A stretch of DNA of 64,000 bases from Populus alba (Eukaryota > Streptophyta > Magnoliopsida > Malpighiales > Salicaceae), in NCBI RefSeq assembly GCF_005239225.2, contig NC_133300.1, positions 6,353,875 through 6,417,874 on the forward strand. The letters run 5' to 3'. Shown here piece after piece: positions 23,685 through 34,040 of the stretch; position 1 is the first letter of the stretch; each line of letters starts with the position of its first letter. The position numbers and the translations under genes were made by a program. The notes beneath the pieces were generated by a model. It did no database searches, was not told the DNA's origin, and saw only the letters and a program-made list of their open reading frames with translations.

Positions 23685-25529
23685 CTAAGTAGCCTTCACC
23701 TTATCATCCCCTACAACCGAAAGTATGGGCAAGGTACTTAAAAACTCATCAAGACCCTCAAAAAACCCAATCCCTTCAATATTATCCTCCTCCCCATGCC
23801 CAGGCCCATTCCTTTGACTTGGTCCAGGTGCAGCCTCATCCACCTCATTACTAAACATCACATTCAAATCCAACTTTCCCAAATCTTTTGCTGCCTTCCT
23901 TTTGCCACAACTCCCTTCCCCCTTTTCCACCATCTCCTCCGGCACACTACCCCCACCATCACCATCCTCATTTTGAATATTTTCTGTTCCAGCCCCTGCT
24001 CCTACCCCCTTCTTCAATCTTTCATTTTGTGATTTTTTCGCATGTTTATTCGGAGTTCCTTTCCCCTTTCCATTTTTTGCTTTCTTTCTCTTTTTTACAC
24101 CCCACTCATCACCGGAATCAGACTCATCTTCACTTGTGTCAGAGATATCTATATACACATCATCTTTATAAATCACCTTTTGCTTCACTTTATTATACAT
24201 TTGACCACCACTACCAACAGCACCACCAGCTGGGAAAGGAGTGGAAAACATTGCAGAAAACGGAGACCAATTACTACCAAACTCATTACCTCCTTTCTCA
24301 TTATTACCTGAAAACCCCAACGGAAAAAAACCCCAGCAGCAAAAGTATGTATCTTTACCAGTCACCGGTGGTGCTGGTACCATGACAGCATGAAATGCCC
24401 TTCTACAACTTTGACACCTTAGAATACACTCCTCATAAGCTTTAGGATACTCGTAAAGTATATAACAATAAGGACACGCAGTCCAAAAACTCGATAACTC
24501 TGGCTCACTCGCATTCGCATGCTTTGTCCCAGTTGCAGCAGCAGCGGTGAAGGTGGTTGCGTGCTTCATCGCTTGCCTCGAATCAGTGGCACTCGGTTTT
24601 GGCGCTGATCGAGATAAGCCCATCACAACCTCTGGCCGAGTTGGTTCAGTGGGAATCTTAGACAGAGTTGACTGCTTATTTGGCTCAGTGGAAGACTTCA
24701 GCGGCGTAGGCTCACTGGGAGCCTTAGACGGGGTTGACAGCTTATTTAGCTCAGTGGCGGCCTTCAGCGGGATAGGCTGCCGAGTTGGCTCATTGGGAGC
24801 CTTAGACGGAGTTGGCTGCTTATTTAGCTCAGTGGCTGCCTTCAGCGGGGTAGGATGCTTAGGCGGTTCGATTGGTTTCTGCTGAGGCTGTCGCCAAGTT
24901 GGCTCGGGATTTCTCTGCTGAGTCTGTGAACGAGGTGACTCGGCGGGTTTGGTCTGAGAGGGGAACCGAATTGACGACTCAGGCATCCATGGCATACTGA
25001 ACTGCGGAACAGGCCGAATCGGCTCAGGATTAGACGGCGGTTGCTGTTGAAATGGTGGAGGTGGCGGTTGCTGAGTCACGAGAAGACCGAGCTGACTCAG
25101 TTGTAACTCATGATCATACATTGCCTTCTTAGCAGGATTCGAAAGCACCAGCCAGGCCTCCGACACAAGCTTGAACGCCTGATCAGCGAAGAGCAGCCGG
25201 TTCCTCGTCGGGTTGAGCAACAAGGCGAGCTTCCGATACTGATCCGCAATGAGTTCGAGATCCTGGGTCAAGCGACCGAGTTGGAGAATCATATAGTAAT
25301 CATAGTGGTGATTGTTCTCGACGCGTAACTCTCCTGCGAGGAGAGTGTCGGCAACGGCGATGATTTGATCGGAGAATTCGTAGAGTCTCGGGTCGGATTC
25401 TCGGGCTCGGATCGCGAAGCTCTTAGCCCCGTGCAAGTCACGTGCTGCTAAGAGTTTCTCTGATATAGTTAACCACCGCTCTGCTTCTACTCTGTAACCG
25501 TTTCCGCCTCCGCTGCTGCTACCGTCCAT
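23685..25529 (-). CDS. J-like (DnaJ-related) protein with zinc ribbon, HPD motif absent
   Basis: An intronless 614-residue protein. It begins with a short helical segment typical of this plant family (AERWLTISEKLLAARDLHGA, residues 16-35), then a J-like domain at about 77-141 ending SEAWLVLSNPAKKAMYDHEL. The HPD tripeptide needed to stimulate Hsp70 ATPase is replaced by NPT (residues 106-108), so it is unlikely to be a canonical co-chaperone. Residues 155-310 are Pro/Lys/Thr-rich with internal repeats of about 22-26 residues (KAATELNK ... PTPSKAP units). A zinc ribbon follows, with Cys pairs at 352/355 and 372/375 (CPYC, CQSC). The C-terminal third has an acidic Ser/Asp/Glu stretch next to a basic Lys-rich, nuclear-localisation-like segment. 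The first ATG follows a CT-rich leader and fits family starts. Function unknown; likely nuclear. Confidence 0.9.
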   Translation of the reverse strand: MDGSSSGGGNGYRVEAERWLTISEKLLAARDLHGAKSFAIRARESDPRLYEFSDQIIAVADTLLAGELRVENNHHYDYYMILQLGRLTQDLELIADQYRKLALLLNPTRNRLLFADQAFKLVSEAWLVLSNPAKKAMYDHELQLSQLGLLVTQQPPPPPFQQQPPSNPEPIRPVPQFSMPWMPESSIRFPSQTKPAESPRSQTQQRNPEPTWRQPQQKPIEPPKHPTPLKAATELNKQPTPSKAPNEPTRQPIPLKAATELNKLSTPSKAPSEPTPLKSSTEPNKQSTLSKIPTEPTRPEVVMGLSRSAPKPSATDSRQAMKHATTFTAAAATGTKHANASEPELSSFWTACPYCYILYEYPKAYEECILRCQSCRRAFHAVMVPAPPVTGKDTYFCCWGFFPLGFSGNNEKGGNEFGSNWSPFSAMFSTPFPAGGAVGSGGQMYNKVKQKVIYKDDVYIDISDTSEDESDSGDEWGVKKRKKAKNGKGKGTPNKHAKKSQNERLKKGVGAGAGTENIQNEDGDGGGSVPEEMVEKGEGSCGKRKAAKDLGKLDLNVMFSNEVDEAAPGPSQRNGPGHGEEDNIEGIGFFEGLDEFLSTLPILSVVGDDKVKAT

Positions 25530-26130
25530 TTCTTTTTGTTTCTCTCTCTAAAATTATTCTCTCTCTCTCTCTAAAAATTTTATTGGTCTTTTCTTTTAAA
25601 GGGCAGAGGGGAGAGAGGGAGGAGAGAAAATTGGGGAGTGGATATATTGTCTGGACGAAAATGGACGGGTGGTTTCAAAGAACTACGTAAACTGTCTGCT
25701 TTAAGGGACTTGAGGAGGGGTTCTTTTGGTCATTCTGAAACCTGGTCTCCTAGTGTTGTGTTTTTGTGCTGGAGATGGGGAGCGTGTGATGTTGAGGGTG
25801 TTTTGGCCATTTAAGGAGGGAGATCGGTGTTTTTGTTTGTTTATGGGGATTTTAATGAGGGGTATTCTGGTCATTAGATACGTGGTCCGGCACGGAGACT
25901 GTCATGGAAATTAATGGAGGGTGTTATGGTCATTGAAATTGGGAGCTTATGTTGAGAAATGGAAGGGCTGTTTTGTCATGTGGGAGAAGAAAGAAGGACT
26001 GGTTTTGATATTGTTAATGGCAGGAGGAGGGTTCTTTGGGGGGTAAAAAAGGAAGAAGAGGCTGGAAATGAAGAACAGCTGAGTTGGGACACTTTGGTGG
26101 GTGACGGACAGAAGGGTTTCTTACAATTTC
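25530..26130 (-). promoter_or_regulatory. 5' leader and promoter region of the J-like gene
   Basis: Immediately upstream of the minus-strand start, the plus strand is CT/GA-rich (25537-25580, tctctctct runs), a usual plant 5' UTR feature. Further upstream a TTTTGGTCATT-like motif recurs at 25724, 25801 (ggccatt), 25864 and 25924, spaced 60-77 bp, inside G-rich DNA. No TATA box was located with confidence. The assignment as promoter is by position only. Confidence 0.45.
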
Positions 26131-28839
26131 CATTTTAGAAAAATCCAACTAAGGTTCTGTTTGGCATTACAAATCATTGTTATTTGAAAGTAAGAGTATA
26201 CGTATTAATGGGATAAATACAGGCATTGGTAGCCCATGAGCAGGGGAGAACCACTGCGTCTTCACATATACTCCCTACAAAAGGCCTAAAGCCTGCCTGT
26301 ATATTATATTATTAACAAAAACTAAACCATGCAGTGAATTTTTATTGTTTAATTTGATACTTGAAATTATTACTATTATTATTATTATTATTATTTTGGT
26401 ACAACCGAGCCTTTTTGAGCTCAAATTATAGTTTAATTACATATTGTTTTCTTAGATGAAGGTTAGATTGAAAGATAAAGGATTGAAATGATAAAAGAAG
26501 GTAAAATAGGTAGTATGTATGCAATTTATTTAAAAAATTCATTTTAGTCTCTTATATTTTTAAGTTATTGGTGGTTGGTCCTATAATTTTTTTTAATATA
26601 TAAATATTGGTATTAAATTTTATTTTCCTCTTTTTTAGTTCTTTTTTATATGGAGAAAAAAGAGGAGGTCACCAGATTTCAGTTTGGAGAGAGAAAGTTA
26701 TCATTGAGAAAAGATTTTGGCTATAAAAACAGTTGATTTCTGTATCAAAAGTTTCACATGATGAGAAGAGTTAATATTGAGTGTTTTTTACATTGAAAAT
26801 ACTTATAAAATAGATATGGGCTCGAGAAGAATTTTGGTTTCAAGTTAATTTCGGATTTTGGGTTGTTTTTATTGTGTTTTTAGAGGCTATTGATTGGTTT
26901 AACAAGATTACTAGCGTGTTTCCTAGGAGTTTTAGGTTTTTTAAAAAAGAAGGTTAATATTAGTTTTTGGGTAAAAAAGAATCTTCTTTTTTCGGTCACA
27001 CCAATAGTCGGATTATGAGATTTCTAGATGACGTGTTGTCTGCTGCAACATACCTGCTTTCTTCTTGATTGGGTCAGGCGCTAAGCCGAGCTTGCCAGGC
27101 CCAACAACATTTAGCCTGGTTTACCAAGCTTAGCAGCGTCTGGTCTCTTTGTTTTTTTCTAAAAAATTATTTTTTTATATTAATGGCTTTTTATACGTGT
27201 ATTTAAAAATAATTCTTACATTTATGTTTTAATTAATATTCCTTCTCTATGATTGTTTTGGGTTTTTTTTAGCCTTTGTAGAATATCAATTATTTTTAAT
27301 TATTTTGAGTGTGTTTAATTTTTTCATAGGTTAGTATGATTCATCTATAATTTTGTTTAGTATATTTTATATAGATTAAATACTTATTTTTTATAATACT
27401 TTTAATACATAATATTTTTCTTATTCTTTTGTTTTATTCAATAAATATTTTGTGTGTGTGTCAAACTCTATTACAAATTAATTTTTATAAATAAGTTAAT
27501 TAAACATAACTAGATAAATGACCCGTATTATGATATTAGATATTTTTTTATTGATCTCTTGATTTTTTTAATTATGTTTTTATTTATCGTTAATTATATA
27601 TTTTTTCATTTATTTACACAATGGTTCGTGATTTATTTAGTTAAATGTGTGCATAAGTTTTTTGATTTACATTTATGATTTTTAATGTAAAAAAAACACG
27701 TTGAGAAATTCTATGTGTTCAAGTTTTTTTTTTATCATGTATTGGTGTTTTTAATATGATCCTTATTCTTATTATTTCTTTTTTTTTAACTCTTTTTTAG
27801 GAGTTATATTGTTTTTAATTTCACCTTTCAATCTAAGTTGATAGTGTATTATTTTTTTATTTATTTTGGTCCTCATTGATTGGTTATGTGTGTGTGTGTG
27901 TGTTTGTGTTTTTTTTTTTTCCTGTTTGCTATTATTGTCTTTTTTTTCCCATGTGATTCAAATAAAGCTAGCTTATTTAGTTAGTCATGATTATAACCTG
28001 AGTTATTGGATTTCTCTTATTTTTTAAAACATCCTAGCAACGCCTAAATTTTTAACTGGAAAAAATAATCAGGACTCGTAATGTAACACAATCACCAACC
28101 TAGTAACAAAACCTAAAAGAACTTGATGTTTTCCTATACACACACTAACATTTCATTGTGGATTTCTATAGTAAAATTATCATTTTGCAATTTACAATTT
28201 AAGTCTTATAGCATGCATTTAAGGATAATATTATATTTTTCATGTGACACATTTGCTATTACATGATTGAATAAGGGGGAATGAGTCTTTTAACCTTTTT
28301 TATTTGTATAGTGTAATGTCTAAAATACCCTCAAAACTTGAAATTGTTTAACTATAAGGGCACGAGTGTATTCAGTTTTTTATTCTTCTTGGCATAATGT
28401 ATTTATTATAGTACCTTTTAAGTCAAATAATCTATAGCTAAGATTAAGAGTTTTTTTGGTCCTTTTATTATGTATTTTTTTAAAAAAATATTGTGTGGGT
28501 TTAGGGGCAATTTGATATTGCATAAATTATTATTATTTTTTTTAAAAAAAGAAAAGTTGGCAACACGTGTGGGAGGTGTTTACGTCTTTTTAGCGATGTA
28601 TGTGGCGCTTTCCAGTGCCCGACACCACATTTCAAGATAGTGTTCAATGTGTATTACTTCCCCCTTCATGGTTGTTGTTACTCATTTTTAGGTCTTTACA
28701 CAAACAAATACAAAAAAAATAAAAATAATTGTCAGAAGAAAGCCAAACACACACACGCACACACCAGTGAAAAAAAGACATCGAGGTGCCTAGAAAATTG
28801 CCAAATATTGGTTGAGAAAGTTCAAAAATAAAAAGATTG
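26131..28839. other. AT-rich intergenic sequence, repeat-like
   Basis: No gene. An (ATT)n run lies near 26371-26396 and a GT run near 27888-27903. Parts around 26530-27150 (ggtcaccagatttcag, ggcgctaagccgagc) and 28550-28630 read like decayed LTR-retrotransposon DNA but lack any diagnostic end or domain. Confidence 0.35.
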
Positions 28840-29771
28840 AAATTTGACAGAATATTTTTCACTGATAAAGGTCTTATTGACAAATAAAATTCAATTTTAA
28901 GGAAGAAAAGTCCAAATTAGATGTTTAAGGACTCAATTAGATTTTATTGAAAGATTAATTGAGTTCATGAAAGGTTTGATTGCAAGAAAAAAAGGATTTT
29001 TAAGTCAATTTAGGCTTTAATTGGAAGAAATTAAAGTTTGGAGGTTGAATTACAATTTTTAAGAGTTAATTTGGTTAAATCAAGGGCTTAATTGCATAAA
29101 TATTGAAGTTTAATAGGCAATTAATGACTTGATTGAATAAATCCAAAATCGAGAATCAAACTAGAAAAAGCGTATAAATATAGGAGCTAAAATTGACCAA
29201 ATCAGAGGCTAAATTAAAGAAATTGAAAGTTTGTTGATCAATTGATGGTCAAAATGCACAAATTTAAAACTAAAGATCAAAGTGGAAAAAGTGGTCAACT
29301 TCAAGGCTGGCATTTGAATTTGGTAGGGATGTAATTAAATTGATTCTTAAAATCAAAATCTCAATTGAGGACTTGATTGAACAAATTACAAATTGAGAAC
29401 TAATTTGGAAATATACTTTTGACGTCATGTTTTTTTAAATGAAACAACACATTTTGTTCAAAATGACGTTGTTTCATTTATTGCTACACACATACACAAA
29501 AAACTCAAAATGGCGTTATTTTGAACGACATTGTACATCTTCTTCTTCCCCTGAACACGTTATAGGCAGAAGAAGATTGTTCCCCTGTAGCGCCTCCTTC
29601 CCTTTCTCTCTCAAATACTCAAAAACCCGACACAACTCACCCATGGCCTACCCATGGCCTACCACCAGATGAAAAACACAAAGGGGACAAGTCCTGCGGG
29701 CGGTTGCCCAGCAACCCTACCCATTCGGCATGATTTGACAGGGTAGGGTGGCTCTCTTCCCTTTTCCCCCT

Positions 29772-29779
29772 TATAAATA
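29772..29779 (+). promoter_or_regulatory. LTR TATA box
   Basis: tataaata in a cccc...tataaatacc context, at the position equivalent to the cccctataaatagggg box of the related LTR at 54.58 kb. It marks the expected U3/R boundary. Confidence 0.55.
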
Positions 29780-29799
29780 CCAGATGGTGGAAAGACCAG

Positions 29800-30175
29800 G
29801 GGAAGAGATGAGGAAGAGGGGACAACAGAACAACGAGAAGACAAGAGGCATAAAGAGAAAGAAAAACAAAACAAAAGAGAAAAACAGGGGGAAATGGGAA
29901 AATAGAGGAAGAAAATGAAGAAAAAATGAAAAAAAAAAACATAAAGGAGGAGGGAGAAAAACAACAACTAAAAAACAGAGAGGAGAGAATAAAAGAAAAG
30001 GAAGAAACAAACATGAAAAAGGGAGACAAAAAACAAGAAAACAAAAAGGGGGGGAAGAAAGAAAAAAAGAACAGATAAAAGAAGGAGAGACAAGAACAAA
30101 AGAAGAAAATAAGAGAAACACAAGCACAAAAATAGAAAAAAGAAGAAACATAGAAAAAAGAAGAAACCACCGCTC
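29800..30175 (+). repeat. Purine-rich, nearly T-free tract of about 370 bp
   Basis: Downstream of the LTR TATA box the plus strand is almost entirely A and G with some C and very few T. It would form the 5' leader of an LTR-driven transcript. Minus-strand frames through it translate as Phe/Leu/Ser-only peptides and are not genes. Confidence 0.85.
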
Positions 30176-30968
30176 ACCGCTGCAACATCGCCACCGTGAG
30201 CCACCAACTACACCACCACCACCACCATATCAACCCCTTTGTTTTGCAAGTGAACAGTGGAGAAATTATTTATTGTTTATTGGGCTGGACAACACCGGCC
30301 TAGACCAGAATGGTTGGGCCAGGTCCAGTCCAGTCCAGTCCAAAAAAGAGAGAGAGAAATACCTTTTGGGTCGACATTGGCTCCACCCTTGTCTCGAGCA
30401 GATGTTGGTCCAACACCTTTAGGCTGATCTCAGCCCAATTTCTTCTGGGTTGATTTTGGCCTAGCCAGGATGGGCTCAGCCCATCCCCCATTATATTATT
30501 GTATATATTAATAAAAATAAATTCCAAAAAAATTCAAAAAAATCCTTTCAAAAATTTGTGACTTTCTCGCGTAGTTTTCTATCAATTGTTTTTAATATTG
30601 GTTTGTATTTTTATACTATACAGATACCAATTCGATATTAAAATACTCGATTTTCTTTTAGCATCTAAGATTACGAACTTATACGTAAGACGTATTCCCA
30701 ATACTAAAAAGATAGTTTTTTTTATTATTATTATTGACATTAGAACGGTTAGGTTTTTACCATATAAGATAAGAATCTCCTTACTGAGAAAGATTTGTAT
30801 TCAACCTTAGATAACCTAACAATTAGACACCTAGTTTAATTAGACAATTAAACAATGCAACTTATCTTAGGTAGGGCATATAAGGGGTACTAATACCTTT
30901 TCTCTTCGCAATCAGTCCCCATACCTGATCTTTAAGACCAGTTAGGGTTCTTAGTGACCAAATACTAA

Positions 30969-33705
30969 ATGACGACTCCATTCTTTCTTTCCACTATTAA
31001 AGGACAAGAATTCCTCATTCTGTGTCCCTTATTCCACGATTTCCATATCCTAGAGAAGACTAATTACCGCGACATGCGTCCACATGTGACAACGGTGGTA
31101 AGGCACGTACAACTACCCCATGCGCAGTGGAGCTTTGAAGATATTTTTCCTTTCCCCTTTTTTTCTCTCTCTTCAACCTTTAAAAACGCGTATACATTGT
31201 AAAAAGTCAGAAAAGTGTGTTATTTGTTCATTTTATTGCATTTGGCCCTCATTCTTTTAATTGTATCAAATTTCATTGATTTGTTTTTCAATTTTATCCT
31301 TTGGCATTTGATTTTTATATCAAATTTATCCTTTTATTTTATGATATTTCAGACCTTCAATGTTTTGATTTCTAATTTAGATTTTTGGCTCATTTATCAT
31401 ATTTTAATTTCTTTTTCAATCTCATCCTTGGATCCATGATCTTATTTTTAAAATTTTCATATTTTGTCCGTATTTTTGGATATTTTTGTGATTTTCTTTT
31501 CAATTTTTCCATTCAATTCAAAATTTGATGATATTTAAGATTTGACCTTCAATGTTTTGGTTTCTAATTTTGATTTTTAGCCCTCTTATCAAATTTTAAT
31601 TTATTTTTAATTTTATTCTTAGATCCATAATCTTTATTTTTTTTTTAATTTGGTTCTCATTCTCTTGATTTTTGTTTTTTATTTTAGATTCATTTGTTAT
31701 ATATATATATATCTGCCATTCAATTCAAAATTTTAGCTTGTCCTCTCTTTTTTTTCTTCTTCAAATGAGGTCCTTATTTTTTTAATTGCTATTTTTTTTT
31801 ATCCTTTATTTTTTTTTATTTCATGATTCAACATTTGATTTCTTGATTTTTCCCATTGTTTTTAGGCCCTACTCAAGAGTCAGTATGGGACAAGTACTGG
31901 GTCACGAGTTGACTTAGTTAACTCAAGTCAATCAAATCTTATTATTTAATAAAAAGTAAAAATAATACCATTTTAAAAAAAAGAAAAGAAAAGAAATAGT
32001 TAATAGGTTTTAACCCCATTTTGACTGGATTTGTCCTAAGTTAATTGCGACATAGGTCAACCCTTGTTTGTTTTTTTTTTTTAATCATCTTACACTGGAT
32101 CAATTCTCCTCTAATTTCTTTTGAAACTTGGTCCAGTTTAAGCCATGAGTTAGATGGGTCATAGATCAACTTGTCGGATTGGGACAAATTTTAAAATTAT
32201 GGTTTTTCAGATATGGTGCTTTCATTTTAGTCACTAGCTAGCATTATGGGTTTGAGAAGTTAATACAAGTTGACATCATTTTCTTTTATGTTATTAATTA
32301 ATCTTATAAATCAAGAAAAATTAATTTTATCTGCATATAATCAAATTCATTGTTAATTATCATAATTATTAATTAACTTATTAAGTTAAGAAATCCTATT
32401 GGAATTTAAATTGACTACAACTAATCTATTAAAGAATTCTATACAAAATTAATTTGCTACAATTATTTTTTTTCATTGATAATTATCATAATTATTGAGA
32501 ATAAAATGACCTTAATAAATAAATTATTTTGATTGGAAAGGAATAAATACTATTTAGAATGTTAAATGAAACTAAATAAATAAATAAATAAAAAGATTCT
32601 AATAGGTTATGTTGTTTTCAATAGAGTAAAATAATGAATTGCATTGTTGAGGACACTATATGGTTGCACTATTCTAAAAAATGTAATTTATAGATTATGT
32701 TATTTTTTTTTAATTATTTTTTTTTAATTTATAGATTATTAATTTTTTTTAAATAAAATCAAATAGTAAGGGATGAAATAAAAAAATCAATAGAAAAGGA
32801 TTTACAACAAAATAAATAACAATCAAAAGAATAAAAATTAAATTTAATAAAAAATAACATGACTTGACACATTTAAATTTTGGTAGGCCAATGCGATCTC
32901 CGATGAGAGGATAGATAAAAGATGAAGGGAAAAAAAAGACCATCGAAGTCCATATCTGCCCATCCAATGACTTGTGTCGAACTACCAAGAAAAGTGCGTA
33001 CATGAAGCTTTAATGCTATCATAAAAAGTCGTTGTTTTGCCACTGATTAACTTCTGATGAACTGCTTGAACACCATAGATGCCTTTTACTTGTTAGCATG
33101 TGTATTAACTACACCAACCTATTCACCATAATCTCATTTTGTTTTAATTTTACTTTTGATATTTTAATTCTTAATTATTTTAAATTAGTTAATTTTTATT
33201 TTATTTTACAAATTCAAGCATCAATAAGCACACAAAATTTCTCTGATATTAAAAAATTCTCATATAAACACAGCTAAAATAAATTACCAAATCAAATATT
33301 AAATAAAAATCAATAGAAAGTAAATGTGAAAAGATAAAAAAAAAAGTTGAGTTTTTAGAAAAAAGAAGACATGAACTTCCCTTGATTGTAATATACTGAG
33401 AGTACTTTAAATTTTTTTTTTGTCTTCTTCACATATAGTTGGAATCAACAACTCTTCTAAGATCCTTGACCTAGATAGACCCTTTGGTAAAACGTTGAAA
33501 AGGAAAAAAAAACCCATATACTGATAACAAAATACTGTTTTTTTTTTTTTTTTTTAAATGAGAACCTGTTCTTAACTTCTTATATTGTTTGTAAATATGG
33601 AAAAACTAAATTTACATTGAAAATGTGAAATAGACACCAAAAAAAAAAAAACAAAAAACAAATGAAAGTGGAAAAGGTACAAGAATATAAAGAAAGCCAT
33701 TCCTT
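30969..33705. repeat. T-rich tandemly organised repeats and AT-rich spacer
   Basis: No gene. From about 31200 to 31860 a motif set recurs, seen as ttcaatgttttggtttctaattttgattttt, atccttggatccatgatct and ggtcctcattcttttaatt-like pieces, at roughly 200-bp intervals, typical of decayed retrotransposon leader DNA. 31880-32190 has a copy of the gggtcacgagttgact-type block. From 32200 to 33700 I see only AT-rich spacer. Confidence 0.45.
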
Positions 33706-34040
33706 TTGCTCTGTCTTTTTCCTCCCCTCTTCTCTTTTTTTGATCCTTTACACAACCATGTACCCATCAGAGCAGGGTTGTTGAGCTGGCAACTTCATGA
33801 ACACACACACCCACGTTGTTTGACCTCTTTACATAGTTTTCTCCGTCTTTCTTTGAGACAAAAACAGGTGTTTCTTTCTTGTTCTTTTAACTAACACTTT
33901 AACCCCACCAGCCCACCACCTCCTCCTCCTCCTCTCTCAGGGATTTTTTTAATCAATTAATCAATTCTCTCATATGTCTATGAATTCTCCTCATTTCTAT
34001 CCATCCAAAGACACAAACTTTACCTTTATTTGTCTCTCCA

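Larger units (their letters stand above)
28840..30968 (+). mobile_element. Decayed Ty3/gypsy-type LTR (5' end unclear)
   Basis: This shares its order of features with the better-defined LTR at 53304-55717: a block of aattgaggactaaattga-like short motifs (28900-29420), a promoter TATA (29772-29779), a tgggctgg...ggcccagcc segment (about 30280-30490), and an end block with aatgcaacttatcttagg and tagtgacca. After the end comes a gacgactcc motif that may be a primer binding site. I could not find the 5' terminus. No gag or pol is recognised downstream, so it is either a solo or relic LTR. Confidence 0.55.

Noticed and set aside
23796..24885. Plus-strand ORFs opposite the J-like gene (78-165 codons)
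   Set aside because: Overlap an intact, domain-bearing 614-codon gene on the other strand; compositional shadows.
29637..30207. Four overlapping minus-strand ORFs of 79-177 codons rich in Phe, Leu and Ser
   Set aside because: Pure effect of the purine-rich plus strand in an LTR leader; no domain and open in several frames at once.
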